DNA of 64,000 nt. Origin: Cryptomeria japonica (lineage: Eukaryota; Streptophyta; Pinopsida; Cupressales; Cupressaceae). Shown one piece after another: positions 1 through 10,215 of this stretch. Position 1 is the stretch's first letter, and each line of letters starts with the position of its first letter. The stretch is from positions 654,616,920-654,680,919 of the forward strand of contig NC_081405.1 in the NCBI RefSeq assembly GCF_030272615.1, written 5' to 3'. Below the pieces are notes generated by a model, which was not told the DNA's origin, searched no databases, and was given only the letters and a program-made list of their open reading frames with translations. A program made the translations under genes and the position numbers.

Positions 1-26
1 ACTCTGCTTAGAAAAAACTTGACCCA

Positions 27-338
27 CTAGGGTTTGAACACACGGGGATAGGTTAGGGCTTCAGTTAATCCCTTGATCTTGATGTGTTCATACTTGCTAT
101 TCAATTTACCATCTGTGCACAACTCATCATGGGTGTCTTTAATTTCAACATGACCGAGTTCTTCAACACGACATTTGGTGAAGAATCTCACATCCTCGAC
201 TAACAACCCTCTGTCTGGGATGAGTGAAAAAGTGGTTTTGTCATCCGGTTCAGATGCAACTCTGGGAGTCAAAGAGTATTTTAGTGAGGGCTTCTCTACA
301 TTCTTGACAACTATGGTATCTTGGATCTTGGGCGCCAT
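27..338 (-). CDS. Unrecognised 103-codon ORF downstream of the Z knuckle array
   Basis: An intact ATG-to-TAG frame of 103 codons starts MAPKIQDTIVV and is rich in charged residues, with no zinc knuckle, membrane segment or signal peptide visible. I do not recognise the family. It is separated from the Z gag remnant by about 550 bp without a supported gene. The sequence just upstream of its ATG (to the right) looks like an untranslated leader. It may be an extra ORF of element Z, part of another nested element, or a captured host-gene fragment. The protein may originally have continued past the TAG, since the frame ends close to the window edge. The function is unknown. Confidence 0.45.
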   Translation of the reverse strand: MAPKIQDTIVVKNVEKPSLKYSLTPRVASEPDDKTTFSLIPDRGLLVEDVRFFTKCRVEELGHVEIKDTHDELCTDGKLNSKYEHIKIKGLTEALTYPRVFKP

Positions 339-892
339 TGTGGATTTTAGATAAAAGCTAACAAAGGATCCTTAGGGTTTCAGGATTTACAAACGACTTA
401 CGCTTTATACTTAGCAGATAATGGCAACTAGATAAGATCGGTAAACCAGCTTAACAATGCATCGAGATTGATGTAAATACCTTGAATTTTGTTTGTAGGA
501 GGTTTGATCACCTTTGATTCGCTTTTCTCTGCTCTCTCGAAAACTTGGTAAGTTAAAAAATGACCACGAAAATGCTTTTAAGTACACAATATGCCTTATC
601 GGGCTCTGTGCGGGTTAGGTCAAAAACATTAAATGCACTCGGTTCCACTAAACTTTCTTTCCTTTTTCCATTTTAACCGAGTAACCAAACTTCCTTCATT
701 CACCGACTAGATAGGTTTCCTATATACACCGACTTGACAGGTTTTCCTATATAGTGCTTTAAAAAAAACTTTGATAGAATTTCAAACTTACTATTACATC
801 TTAATTATGCAGATTTGAATTAAGTACATGATAAAATAGGAACTGTTAAGATTTAACCTTAAGAGAATGCAGTCCCTTCATACCTTTACCAA
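339..892. other. Gap between ORF and Z knuckle region
   Basis: No coding frame, RNA gene or terminal repeat is supported here. Short words like ACTCGGT and its complement ACCGAGT occur (about 643 and 677), the same words that recur through the rest of Z, which suggests this stretch also belongs to Z. Confidence 0.4.
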
Positions 893-1819
893 TTAATTTG
901 GAATAGGTCCACCTAACTCGGTAGGTAAGGTGCTTTCTTCATTTGACACAATTTCCTTCTTTTTCCAAATCATCTTTAATTTGTCTTTGAATTCTTCAGT
1001 GTCTTTTCTAGGTTGATCTTTGCAATCTCTAGCTAAGTGTCCAACTTTGTGACAATGAAAACATGCCATACCAGGATTTCTCCATGATCTTCAGTTGTTC
1101 ATTCCAAACCTTATAAAGCAATTGGCACTTATATGTCCATATCTTCCACAACATTCACACCACATCCTTGTATTGTAATCCCATGGTACTACAGAATACT
1201 ATTGGTAAGGATGTGTGTGAGTTCGGTAAACTCTAGCATTCGCTCAGTGTGCAGACCATATATAGTTCTTTTGCTTAAGCCAACACTTCTCGGTACTATG
1301 TCCATATCTATTGCAGTTTTTACAAAACCCTTTGAATTTTGCCTTCTGATAATTGTTAATAGATTTTGTCCTATATTGATTAGATGTGTGACCATATTTA
1401 TTGCAATTGTAACAATAACCTTTGGACTTAGTGACATTCGGTTGCTTACCTTTTCTGATTTGACACATGTTGGCAGTGTGACCTTGATTTCCATAGTAGT
1501 TGCAAATAGGCTTCTTTGCTTTGATGTTATTCTTGTTTCTAGCTTGCTTTGATGATTCTCCTCTCTCGGTATTATGAATTCCCTTCTCGGTAGTCTTTTC
1601 CTTTCTAACCGAGTCCTACATCTTTGTTGGGTCTTCTTCTATTCAGTTGCTCATCCAACATCTTTGATGCTTCATAACTCTTCTTGAGTGTTTCTTTGGA
1701 TTTCTTCTCTGATTCAAGTTCATCGGTCAACCTTGATACTTCAAGTTTCAATGCTTGATTCTCATCAATTTTTAGAATTGCTTCATGATGTGCATAACCT
1801 AGTTGATCTAACAGATTTT
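893..1819 (-). pseudogene. Z gag, C-terminal part: coiled-coil end plus five tandem zinc knuckles
   Basis: Reading leftward, the frame continues the coiled coil of 9735-10153. After an apparent one-base frameshift near 1620-1650 it carries five knuckle units. Unit 1 (1463-1504) has Cys2 changed to Tyr. Unit 2 (1373-1414) has lost its last Cys. Units 3 (1283-1324), 4 (1118-1159) and 5 (1022-1063) keep the full CX2CX4HX4C. All five share one frame, interrupted by stops near 1618, 1244, 1195 and 1098. Units 1-2 and 2-3 are 90 bp apart. CCHC knuckles bind RNA in retroelement Gag proteins. The frame ends near 893. It is broken, and was probably the nucleocapsid-like part of Z. Confidence 0.75.
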
Positions 1820-1824
1820 GTTGA

Positions 1825-3079
1825 TGTAGCTTCCTAAAATTGTGACACTTGCAATTTCAACTGCATTTGGGTCTTCACGATGGCGGCGCAACATTGAACC
1901 TGAATGGAGACCCCGAAACCTATTTACGACATCAAAAAATGCATATTTCTGCACCTTGGCCTGATCCTTCCTTGCACCCTACTGTCCTGGGAGGTGGGAC
2001 CATGGCGCCCAGCCCCCTGGTCCTTCAGGACCATGGCGCCTAGCGCCCTGGTCCCCCAGGACCATGGCACCCAGTGCCCTAGTCCCTGGCCCTATTTTGG
2101 GCCCAGTCTCTTGTTGGGCATCGGGTCTTTAAGTTTGCAATTCGGAAAATAATGCTTCTAGGTCGGCCTAAGGTCGGAAAAAATTAGTCTCCTAATCCTA
2201 ATTGACAAGTATATAAACTACTTTTCCTCTCCTAGAAAGGGAGGAAGGAGGTAAGCAAGAGAAAGACGCGGAAGCGATATTCAAACATTCAAACATTCAA
2301 GCATTCAAGCATTCCTTCAAGCAATTGAGTATTCTAAGTCTCCATTCAAGGCTAGGTGTTGCATTCAAAGACAAGGATTCAACCATTGAAGAGGAGATCA
2401 TTTACAACATACAACATACAACATCATTACACCTTCGCATGTAAGAATACAAACATTCTTACAACAAGGTATCAGTACTTGTTTACATTACAAACATTTA
2501 CATTTACAACATTCTCATTTCTTGGTTAATTCCAAAACCGGGGTTTGACCTAAAGGTAAACCCCTAATCCCTAACCCCACAATCATCCTCTCTTTTCTGT
2601 GTGTAGGTTGCAGGTACGCGGCTGTAATTGAAGATCTGGAATCCTTGTGCAGAGACGAACAGATCCACCTTCATTTCGCGGATTTTTCGGAGGACCGTGT
2701 GCACTCCGGGTGCCATCGTCCTGTCAACTTTCGCTCAAATTTGCAGAACAACATCGTCTTGACATTTTACTGCTAATTTCAGGTCCGTAGCTTCATCCTG
2801 TGTCCCTATCTCCGTCTACAAGCGAATCTTTCTTGCTTTACATGCATTCCTAGTTCAATCATTCTATCTACATTCTTTACAAAAGAGGGTATCCTTGATG
2901 TCTTAATCCTTGAAACTCATTTAGAATCCAGTCTTACATCGTGTGGGATTGGATCTTGTGAGTTTCAACCCCTCTTTTGAATGTAAAGTCTCTCCTAAGT
3001 GAAAACCGTCAATCCTAGTGACCTCCTTTCTCTCTCCATGGAGTGGGGGAACACCTAGGGTTCGATTTTCCGCTTTACA
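1825..3079 (+). repeat. 5' LTR of element A
   Basis: 1255 bp, TGTAGC...TTTACA. It contains three 27-bp hairpin units (1997-2085), a TATA box (2210-2218), tandem ATTCAAAC/ATTCAAGC words after it, and a 30-nt hairpin (2692-2721). It differs from the 3' copy by a few percent, many differences being CG/TG or CG/CA. It has two ACAACAT units where the 3' copy has three. Confidence 0.95.
2210..2218 (+). promoter_or_regulatory. TATA box in A 5' LTR
   Basis: TATATAAAC lies about 385 bp into the LTR. It is conserved in the 3' LTR at 8853-8861 and in the matching place of relatives B (38769-38777), F (near 40614) and H (minus, near 44932). It is the likely RNA polymerase II promoter core of the element; the transcription start is inferred to be ~30 bp downstream. 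Confidence 0.75.
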
Positions 3080-4264
3080 TTTTGGTGAACCCGATGTGAA
3101 CATCCTAATTCTGATTATTCATGGTTAGATCTGAAAAATTTGCTTCCTTAATTACATTTCCATGTTTGATCTTTTGCAAATTTTAGAGGTTAATTGCATA
3201 AAAACCCTAAAATTTTCTTTTTAGTAATTGAGCTTGTGAAATGTTTAATTGTTAATGCTTGTTTCAGATCTACCCTTCTATTGCAAATTGTCAATTCATA
3301 TTTGTGCTCTAATTCTGAAAATTAAGTGGTTAAGTGTCAAAACCCTAATTTTTAGAACCCTCTTGATTCAACCTTTGACTGATAATTTCACTGATCAAAA
3401 CACCTCCAAATCGGTTGTAACTTTGGATTCCGCAACAAAATCACAATATCTCTCATCCCTGAAAATTTTTGAAAAAAGTTACAAGGACCATGTGCACTCC
3501 GAGTGCCATTTTCCCCGACATTTTTTCTGAAATTTTGGGAGCTAGATCTTACTGTATTTTTCTACTAAAATCCAGAATCTTGGCTGATTTTATCAATTCT
3601 AACACTTTCAAAATTAAAGTCAAAGTTGGTATAGTGATTGCTTGGATAAAGGCTTATAATCATTCAAAAATTGTTGAAGTTGAAATTTTTGTTAAAATCG
3701 TGTTTCTTACTGTCCTAAATCTGAAAAGTGTGTTGGCATTCATTCGAAATTTCAGTGCTTTATTCAAACTTTTGCAGTTTGTGACTTTTGAAATTAAGTG
3801 TTTAATTACAGCAACTTTGATTTCCACTTTCAAATTTGAATTTTGCATGAAATTGCGTCAACTTTTAAATTTCAAAGCTTGCATTGCTTTCAGTATTCCC
3901 TCTAAAATCATAAAATTCAAAATTTCAGTTTCCCTCTCTTTTTCAAAATTCAAATTTTGCATTTTTCAACAATCTTGGTAGGGTTCAATTTTGAGATTGC
4001 AACTTTAATTTGGCCTATCTACAGATCGTAAAATCACTCATTTTTTTCAGATAAGCTTTAAAATCATCATATCTTTCATCCCTGAAAATTTTGAAAAACG
4101 TTGCGAGGACCATGTGCACTGCGTTTGCCACGGTCCCTGACATTTTTTCTGAAGTTTCGGGAGATTGTCCTAATTGTATTTAACAGCTTAAATCTAGGAG
4201 ATTGGCTGATTTTATTGAAATTTGCTACCTCTAAAATTCAAAATCTTCTCTCTCTCTTTAGTGC
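3080..4264 (+). other. Leader of element A
   Basis: 1.2 kb without a supported gene. It holds two copies of a ~100-bp unit (about 3450-3555 and 4070-4165), each centred on a 30-nt hairpin (3485-3514; 4107-4136) that also occurs in the LTRs. Two copies of a short module ending in AAAACCCTAA (about 3183-3245 and 3318-3360) relate to the expanded leader repeats of B. Open frames here are low-complexity and are not called as genes. Confidence 0.7.
3083..3096 (+). promoter_or_regulatory. Candidate primer-binding site of A
   Basis: TGGTGAACCCGATG starts three bases after the 5' LTR. F has nearly the same word in the same place (28541-28553), and B has a decayed version (32978 on). It begins with TGG as a tRNA-primed site should, but I could not match it to a specific tRNA. 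Confidence 0.5.
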
Positions 4265-7200
4265 ATGAGTTTTACAACAATAAGCCCTACTCACACTATT
4301 CCCGTTAGACGAAGCCTTAGAATTAAGTCTTTCCAAGGTTTAATTACTAAGGAGATGGAACCTAATTTGAATGGCCTTTTTAATGAGGACACGAGTAATT
4401 CCTCTAATCCTCTTAATGATGAAGAAGCTCTCCATGAGGTTTCTATAGAACAACTTTCGAAATTGGATAACCAATTTGATGATTTTCGACAATGGATGTC
4501 TCAAGAATACCTCGATAGTCAAGCTCTTTCATTAATTGAGGGTCTAAAATGTATGGTTCAAAGTGATAAGAATGGAATTGATATTTTGCATAGTATTGCA
4601 CACATTGTGGATTCGAATGTGATGCCTATGAAGAGTTGTGCCGAAAATTTAGGTTATACACAACCTCCTACTCAAGTTAATCATTCTATTCCTTTGACAA
4701 CTTCTATTGCTAGTATACCTACTTTTACATCAAACATAATGACTACTTCAATACAAGACATTCCACCTATGATCACCAGTCATGGGGGCAATCCTTCCTC
4801 TTCAATCAACCCTCTTCCTTCATTCAATCCAACTTCTTCACTCATTCCTTCAATGAGTGTTCCTATTATATCTCCACAAATAAACATGACGCAAGGGGGC
4901 AATTCATTTAATCCTTCCATTCCTCCTTGTAGTGTTCTTTCTTTCCAATCATCTCCTATGACTAACTATCATAGTGTCCCACCACCTTACTCTCAATCAA
5001 TACCTTCTTTCAATAACATAATACCTCCATCACAATCTAACACGTATAATATGAACTCTTCGACTGAAGCGACCATTAACAATCTTGCACAAATTGTCTC
5101 TTCTTTACAACAGCAAATTGCCTCTATGAATCAATCTAAGTTTAGTGTGCCCACATTTGATGTTGTGAGCCCACTTTCTCTTGACATTGTTCGAGCTATC
5201 CCCCCTAAACATGTTGAAATCCCTCAATTGGAGCTTTATAATGGTAAGGGTGATCCTTTAACACATGTTAAGACCTTTCAAACAATATGTACCGATTTTG
5301 CTCATGACCAAAGGTTGCTTGCAAAACTGTTTACTAGAACATTAAGAGATAAAGCTCTGCAATGGTATTGCTCATTGCCTTCCTATTCTATTACTTCTTT
5401 CCAACAACTTGCAAATGCTTTTATTCAACAATTTCAAAACAATATAAGTCCTAAAGTTACTTTGATTGATTTAATGCATTGTAAACAAGGTGTTAAAGAA
5501 AAAGTGACTGATTTCATTGGTAGATATAAGCATTTGTATGCTCAAATTTCTTTTCCAGTACCTGATAATGATATTCAAAGAATCTTTATTTCTAATTTAC
5601 AAAAAGATATTAGAGAAAAACTTTTGGTTTCTGAGTTTACTTCTTTCCAATAGTTCTACGCAACTCTTCACAATTATCAACTGACTGTGAGTCAAATGGA
5701 ACAAGCAAATCCTATGGCTCCGAGTGATAAGGGTGATAGTAGTCAACAACCATTTGGGAAGTTTAAACCGAATAGAGAGTCCGTTAAGTTCAATGAAAAC
5801 ATCATCAACAACAATGTGAATGCAGCATCAGGTGTGCCTCCTATTTCTAAGTTTTTCAAGAAAGAAAGAAAGTTTACTCCTTTGAATGAATCATTGCATA
5901 GTATTATGAATAAGTTATTGGAACAAAATTTGCTTACCCTCCCTCCTATAAAGCAAATAGATCCTACAAAGATTAATTCACCCTATTTTGATAACAAATC
6001 TTTTTGTCAATTTCATCGTCAACCTGGCCATGATACTAAAAAATGTTTTGCTTTAAAGGGTAAAATTCAAGATTTGATTGATAATAATACTATCTCTATT
6101 TCTGGTGTGAATGATAAAGGCAACACATCTATAGCTCCTCCTAACCAAAATCTTAAGATTTTTACTGATCCATTACCTTCTCAGACCTCTAATGTGATTG
6201 AGGCTAATGATTCTTCTTTCTCACCTGATAGTCTTGTGTCTATGACTCCGATTGTGATTAACTTTGTGAAACAACAGAAAATCCCTAAAGAACCTTCCAT
6301 CACATTTGATTCCAGTGAAACTATCAGGGCACCTGATGGTCCTTTATATATAGTTGCAAAAGTCAAGAATACACCTTGCCATGGAGTGCTTATTGATCCT
6401 TCTTGCATGGTTAATGTCATTACTGAAGAATTTCTTTTTACTTTGCAATTGAATCAAGTGATCTATGATGAAACAAATGTGGTTGTGAAACTATTTGATG
6501 TGTTTTCTTCCCCTGCAATTGGTTCTATTACATTACCTATTGAGGTCCATAACAAATCCCTTGATGTGAGCTTTGCCATTATTCCATCGTCCGAACAATT
6601 TCGTGTGAAGCTAGGCTATCCTTGGCTATCTTCCATGAAATCTATTGCTTCTCCTATTCACAAGTGTTTGAAATTTCCCCATAATGGTGAAATTGTTACT
6701 GTCAATCATAGTCTTTTTAAACTAGCTAAAAGAACTTCTAGCGTTCCTATTGATTATTTTTGGCCTAAACAATTCCAATCTCTTCCACCACGAAGTGATC
6801 ATCTTTTCAAATCTTATCAAAAGTGGAAAAAAGATATGATCCTATCTCTAAATGAACCTAGAACACCCAAACTTGATATTCCTATCATTCTTGAGAAGGA
6901 AGTTCTTCCTTTGAAAGATAAAACTAATGTCTTTCCTCAAGAAGATTTCCAACCCATCCCTATGGATGTGACTACGTCTATGTCTAATAAACTTTCTAAA
7001 GGTAGACCTATACCTCCTTGTTATGATGGACTTGGTCTCCTTCCTAAACCAAATATTCCTCCTTTATATGGAGCAGTTCCTCCTCCTTCCTCTTATAGAG
7101 AGAAGAGACCTTCCTCTTCTCCTATTATTCAACCTAAGAGACGACAACCTAAACACCCAAGTGATAAGGATGAGAACATTCCTCCTCCTCAATCTTCTCA

Positions 7201-7714
7201 ACTTCCTACTAAGACTAGACGAAATCATTCTGCACATGAACGCTGACGAAAGCGTCATCTTAGAGCTCAAGCAGCTGCTTCTCAAACTTTGCAATCCCCA
7301 AAAACAACTTCAGCTAGTATTATTTCATTTTCTCCTCAGCCGAAAATTGAGCCAAAATCTCCTAAACATAAGATGCATGATGGTCTTGATCCTGTGCGAG
7401 TTAAAGATCCTATTTTTATAAATCTTGATGATGATATAGATGAAAATGTTATTCATGATGAAAATGTTACTCCTCTTTCTTCTGATAGTGAATATGAATA
7501 TGTTGATGTTGATAACCATTTATCTAATGAATTTTCTAAAGCACTTATCCTAGCTCCTAGACAAGAACAACGTGGCTTGGAACATGAACATAGCCCTTAT
7601 TTGGATCTTGTGATAGCTCCATCTACTGTGTTGGATGTTCCTCCTCTAGCGTGTTTCCTGCCTTCTCGAAATGTTGATCAGCAAGATCGGGGGGTGGATG
7701 ACGTGCTAGACTAG
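4265..7714 (+). pseudogene. Element A gag with protease-like domain, two in-frame stops
   Basis: One frame of 1150 codons is broken only by TAG (5651-5653) and TGA (7244-7246). In order it has: a low-complexity Ser/Pro/Thr/Asn-rich N-terminus (to ~residue 290); a retrotransposon-gag-type helical domain (~310-460, with LYNGKGDPLTHVKTF and LRDKALQWY); a CHHC knuckle CX2HX4HX4C (6005-6046); and an aspartic-protease-like fold (~residues 680-810, 'RAPDGPLYIVAKVKN' onward). The expected Asp-Ser/Thr-Gly triad reads Asp-Pro-Ser at 6395-6403, so activity is doubtful. A Pro-rich and then an acidic tail follow. Start: the first ATG of the frame, 1.2 kb after the LTR. Both stops fit cytosine-to-T changes in CAG and CGA codons. 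Gag would coat the element RNA in cytoplasmic particles. Confidence 0.85.
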
Positions 7715-8467
7715 TTTCATTAGCATAGCAGACTCTCTCCTCCTCTCTTGACCTCTTTTGTTACTTCTTCTATGTGTTATTCTCATTCTTCTATTTGTTG
7801 TCCTTAGTGTTGTCTACTTGAGGATGATGCAAAGCATTGAGATCTCTCTTGGTCTCTCTCATGTTGACTCAAAAGACACATGTGTTCCCTTCTTTAGGTG
7901 ACCTTCCTTGATTGGGGAATGAAGAACAATTATGCATACATACATATGATATACATGAATTATCATACAACATACTGACCCCAAGGAAAGCGAAGTCACC
8001 TCATGCTTTGTGTTTTGTGTCTATTATCCCTGGGCTTATCTCACACTTGGGGGCTAAATCCTTGTGATAACGTGCTCCTTTCCCTTCTCATTTCCTATGT
8101 GTATCACTACCTTAAAGCAATCACCCCCGATGAGGCATGTGCGATTGCTTTAACGTAGGGGGGCATACACCCCGTTCATATCTCTTCAAGATACTTGAAA
8201 ATTTCTTGGCGAATGTAGCTTTGCCTTGAAAATTTTTGGTATGTTTCTTGCATGACTCATAGTGAGGGAACCTTACTACTGATAGTCATGGTTCTCCCTT
8301 GTGATCTTCCCTTTTACTTTGTCAATCAAAGTCGTAAGATCCTTAGTCCACTGGGGACTTGGTGTATCTTGCCTCCTTAATGTGGTGAAAGTCTTTCAAT
8401 GTTGTTTCCTTGTACTTTACCAGAAGTATGGGTGTACGCTTATACTCCCGCTAAAGTGGGGGCTAAA
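7715..8467 (+). other. Element A 3' region with hairpin, G-run and polypurine tract
   Basis: No gene is seen. An 11-bp perfect inverted repeat (8112-8122 with 8143-8153) is followed by a run of six G (8158-8163) leading into GCATAC; the same arrangement occurs in B, F and H. The purine tract AAAGTGGGGGCTAAA (8453-8467) abuts the 3' LTR and is the plus-strand primer. A partial copy, GGGGGCTAAAT, lies at about 8047. Confidence 0.75.
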
Positions 8468-9729
8468 TGTAGCGTCCTAAAATTGCAACACTTGCAATTT
8501 TGACTGCATTTGGGTCTTCACGATGGCGGCGCAACGTTGAACCTGAATGGAGACCCCGAAACCTGTTTACGACATCAAAAACTGCATATTTCTGCACCTT
8601 GGCCTGATCCTTCCTTGCACCCTGCTGTCCCGGGAGGTGGGACCATGGCACCAAGTACCCTGGTCCTTCAGGACCATGGCACCTAGCACCCTGGTCCCCC
8701 AGGACCATGGTGCCTAGTGCCCTAGTCCCTGGCCCTATTTTGGGCCCGGTCTCTTGTTGGGCATCGGGTCTTTAAGTTTGCAATTCGGAAAATAATGCTT
8801 CTAGGTCGGCCTAAGGTCGGAAAAAATTAGTCTCCTAATCCTAATTGACAAGTATATAAACTACTTTTCCTCTCCTAGAAAGGGAGGAAGGAGGTAAGCA
8901 AGAGAAAGACGCGGAAGCGATATTCAAACATTCAAACATTCAAGCATTCAAGCATTCCTTCAAGCAATTGAGTATTCTAAGTCTCCATTCAAGGCTAGGT
9001 GTTGCATTCAAAGACAAGGATTCAACCATTGAAGAGGAGATCATTTACAACATACAACATACAACATACAACATCATTACACCTTTGCATGTAAGAATAC
9101 AAACATTCTTACAACAAGGTATCAGTACTTGTTTACATTACAAACATTTACATTTACAGCATTCTCATTTCTTGGTTAATTCCAAAACTGGGGTTTGACC
9201 TAAAGGCAAACCCCTAATCCCTAACCCCCCAATTGTGCTCTCTTTTCTATGTGTAGGTTGCAAGTACGTGGCTGTAATTGAAGATCTGGAATCCTTGTGC
9301 AGAGACGAACAGATCCACCTTCGTTTCACGGATTTTTCGGAGGACTGTGTGCACTCCGGGCACCATCGTCCTGTCAAATTTCACTCAAATTTGCAGAATA
9401 GCATCATCTCGACATTTTACTGGTAATTTCAGGTCCGTAGCTTCATCCGGTGTCCCTATCTCCGTCTACAAGCAAATCTTTCTTGCTTTACATGCATTCC
9501 TAGTTCAATCATTCTATCTACATTCTTTACAAAAGAGGGTATCCTTGATGTCTTAATCCTTGAAACTCATTTAGAATCTAGTCTTACATCGTGTGGGATT
9601 GGATCTTGTGAGTTTCAACCCCTCTTTTGAATGTAAAGTCTCTCCTAAGTGAAAACCGTCAATCCTAGTGACCTCCTTTCTCTCTCCATGGAGTGGGGGA
9701 ACTCCTAGGGTTCGATTTTCCGCTTTACA
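8468..9729 (+). repeat. 3' LTR of element A
   Basis: 1262 bp, TGTAGC...TTTACA, followed by the GTTGA duplication. It is the partner of 1825-3079 and carries the same hairpin units (8640-8728), TATA box (8853-8861) and 30-nt hairpin (9342-9371). Confidence 0.95.
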
Positions 9730-9734
9730 GTTGA

Positions 9735-10153
9735 ATTCCAGTCAACCTTGTGATTTCATCATTCTTATTAGATACTAAGACTTCAAGTTCTTGTTTCTCT
9801 CTTTCTAGATCCCTTACTTTATCCTTGGTTGTCCTCAATACATCAAGATTTTCAATCATTTGTGTGCTGAAATGTTCATGTTCTCTTTTCATTGCTTTTA
9901 TTTGATCAGCTAGTGCTTTGTTCTTTTCTTTCAATAGTCCAATCATTTCTTCAGTTTCTTCAGATATACTATTCTCAGATGATGTCTCAATTTGTTCCAC
10001 TAACTCTTGAGAGTCCTGCAAATCATCAGATAATATTCTTCTTACTTTTAGAGTTTTTTGCATTTGTCTTTGCATGTCTTCAATCATTTGATTAGCATGT
10101 TCCAGTTCTTCTTGCAGATATACAATCCTCTGAGATTGTTTATAGCCTTCCAT
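9735..10153 (-). pseudogene. Z gag, N-terminal part: coiled-coil domain
   Basis: The start ATG (10151-10153) lies about 50 bp after the primer-binding site. About 140 codons encode a heptad-rich, strongly charged region (for example YLQEELEHANQMIEDMQRQM), typical of a long coiled coil. No N-terminal Copia gag domain (UBN2/DUF4219 type) precedes it, unlike element C. The frame is interrupted by element A at the target GTTGA. Dropping A and one GTTGA copy lets the frame run straight into 1819, where more coiled coil follows. So this was one open frame when A landed. The role is inferred as Gag oligomerisation. Confidence 0.75.
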
Positions 10154-10201
10154 TGATAAGATCTTTCTCTTTAAGTAGTCAAACCCTTTTCCAAGATTCA
10201 A

Positions 10202-10213
10202 GCTCTGATACCA
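10202..10213 (-). promoter_or_regulatory. Primer-binding site of Z (initiator-Met tRNA type)
   Basis: The minus strand reads TGGTATCAGAGC, two bases inside the LTR end (TAACA, AT, PBS). This is the usual plant Copia primer site complementary to the 3' end of initiator tRNA-Met, and it fixes the orientation of Z. Confidence 0.9.
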
Positions 10214-10215
10214 AT

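Larger units (their letters stand above)
1825..9729 (+). mobile_element. Element A: complete gag-only (TR-GAG-like) LTR retrotransposon
   Basis: Two LTRs (1825-3079 and 8468-9729) flank a 5.4-kb interior. The 5-bp duplication GTTGA lies at 1820-1824 and 9730-9734. The interior has a 1.2-kb leader, a gag/protease-like frame (4265-7714) and a 3' region with a hairpin, a G-run and a polypurine tract. No RT, RNase H or integrase is present, and the ~750 bp between the frame and the 3' LTR are too short to hold them. This matches the plant TR-GAG concept, in which non-autonomous elements keep only gag and are copied by another element's enzymes. It belongs to the same clan as B, F and H. Confidence 0.92.

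Noticed and set aside
1849-2152. Overlapping open frames in the A LTR
   Set aside because: They lie in U3 over the hairpin array, have proline-rich repeat translations, and are not conserved with the 3' LTR copy.
3249-3981. Open frames of 93 and 170 codons in the A leader
   Set aside because: Low-complexity Phe/Lys/Ile-rich translations of AT-rich leader repeats; the hairpin unit crosses their start.
5651-7246. Programmed stop-codon readthrough in A gag
   Set aside because: Neither the TAG nor the TGA has a recognised readthrough context, and both fit cytosine deamination of CAG and CGA.
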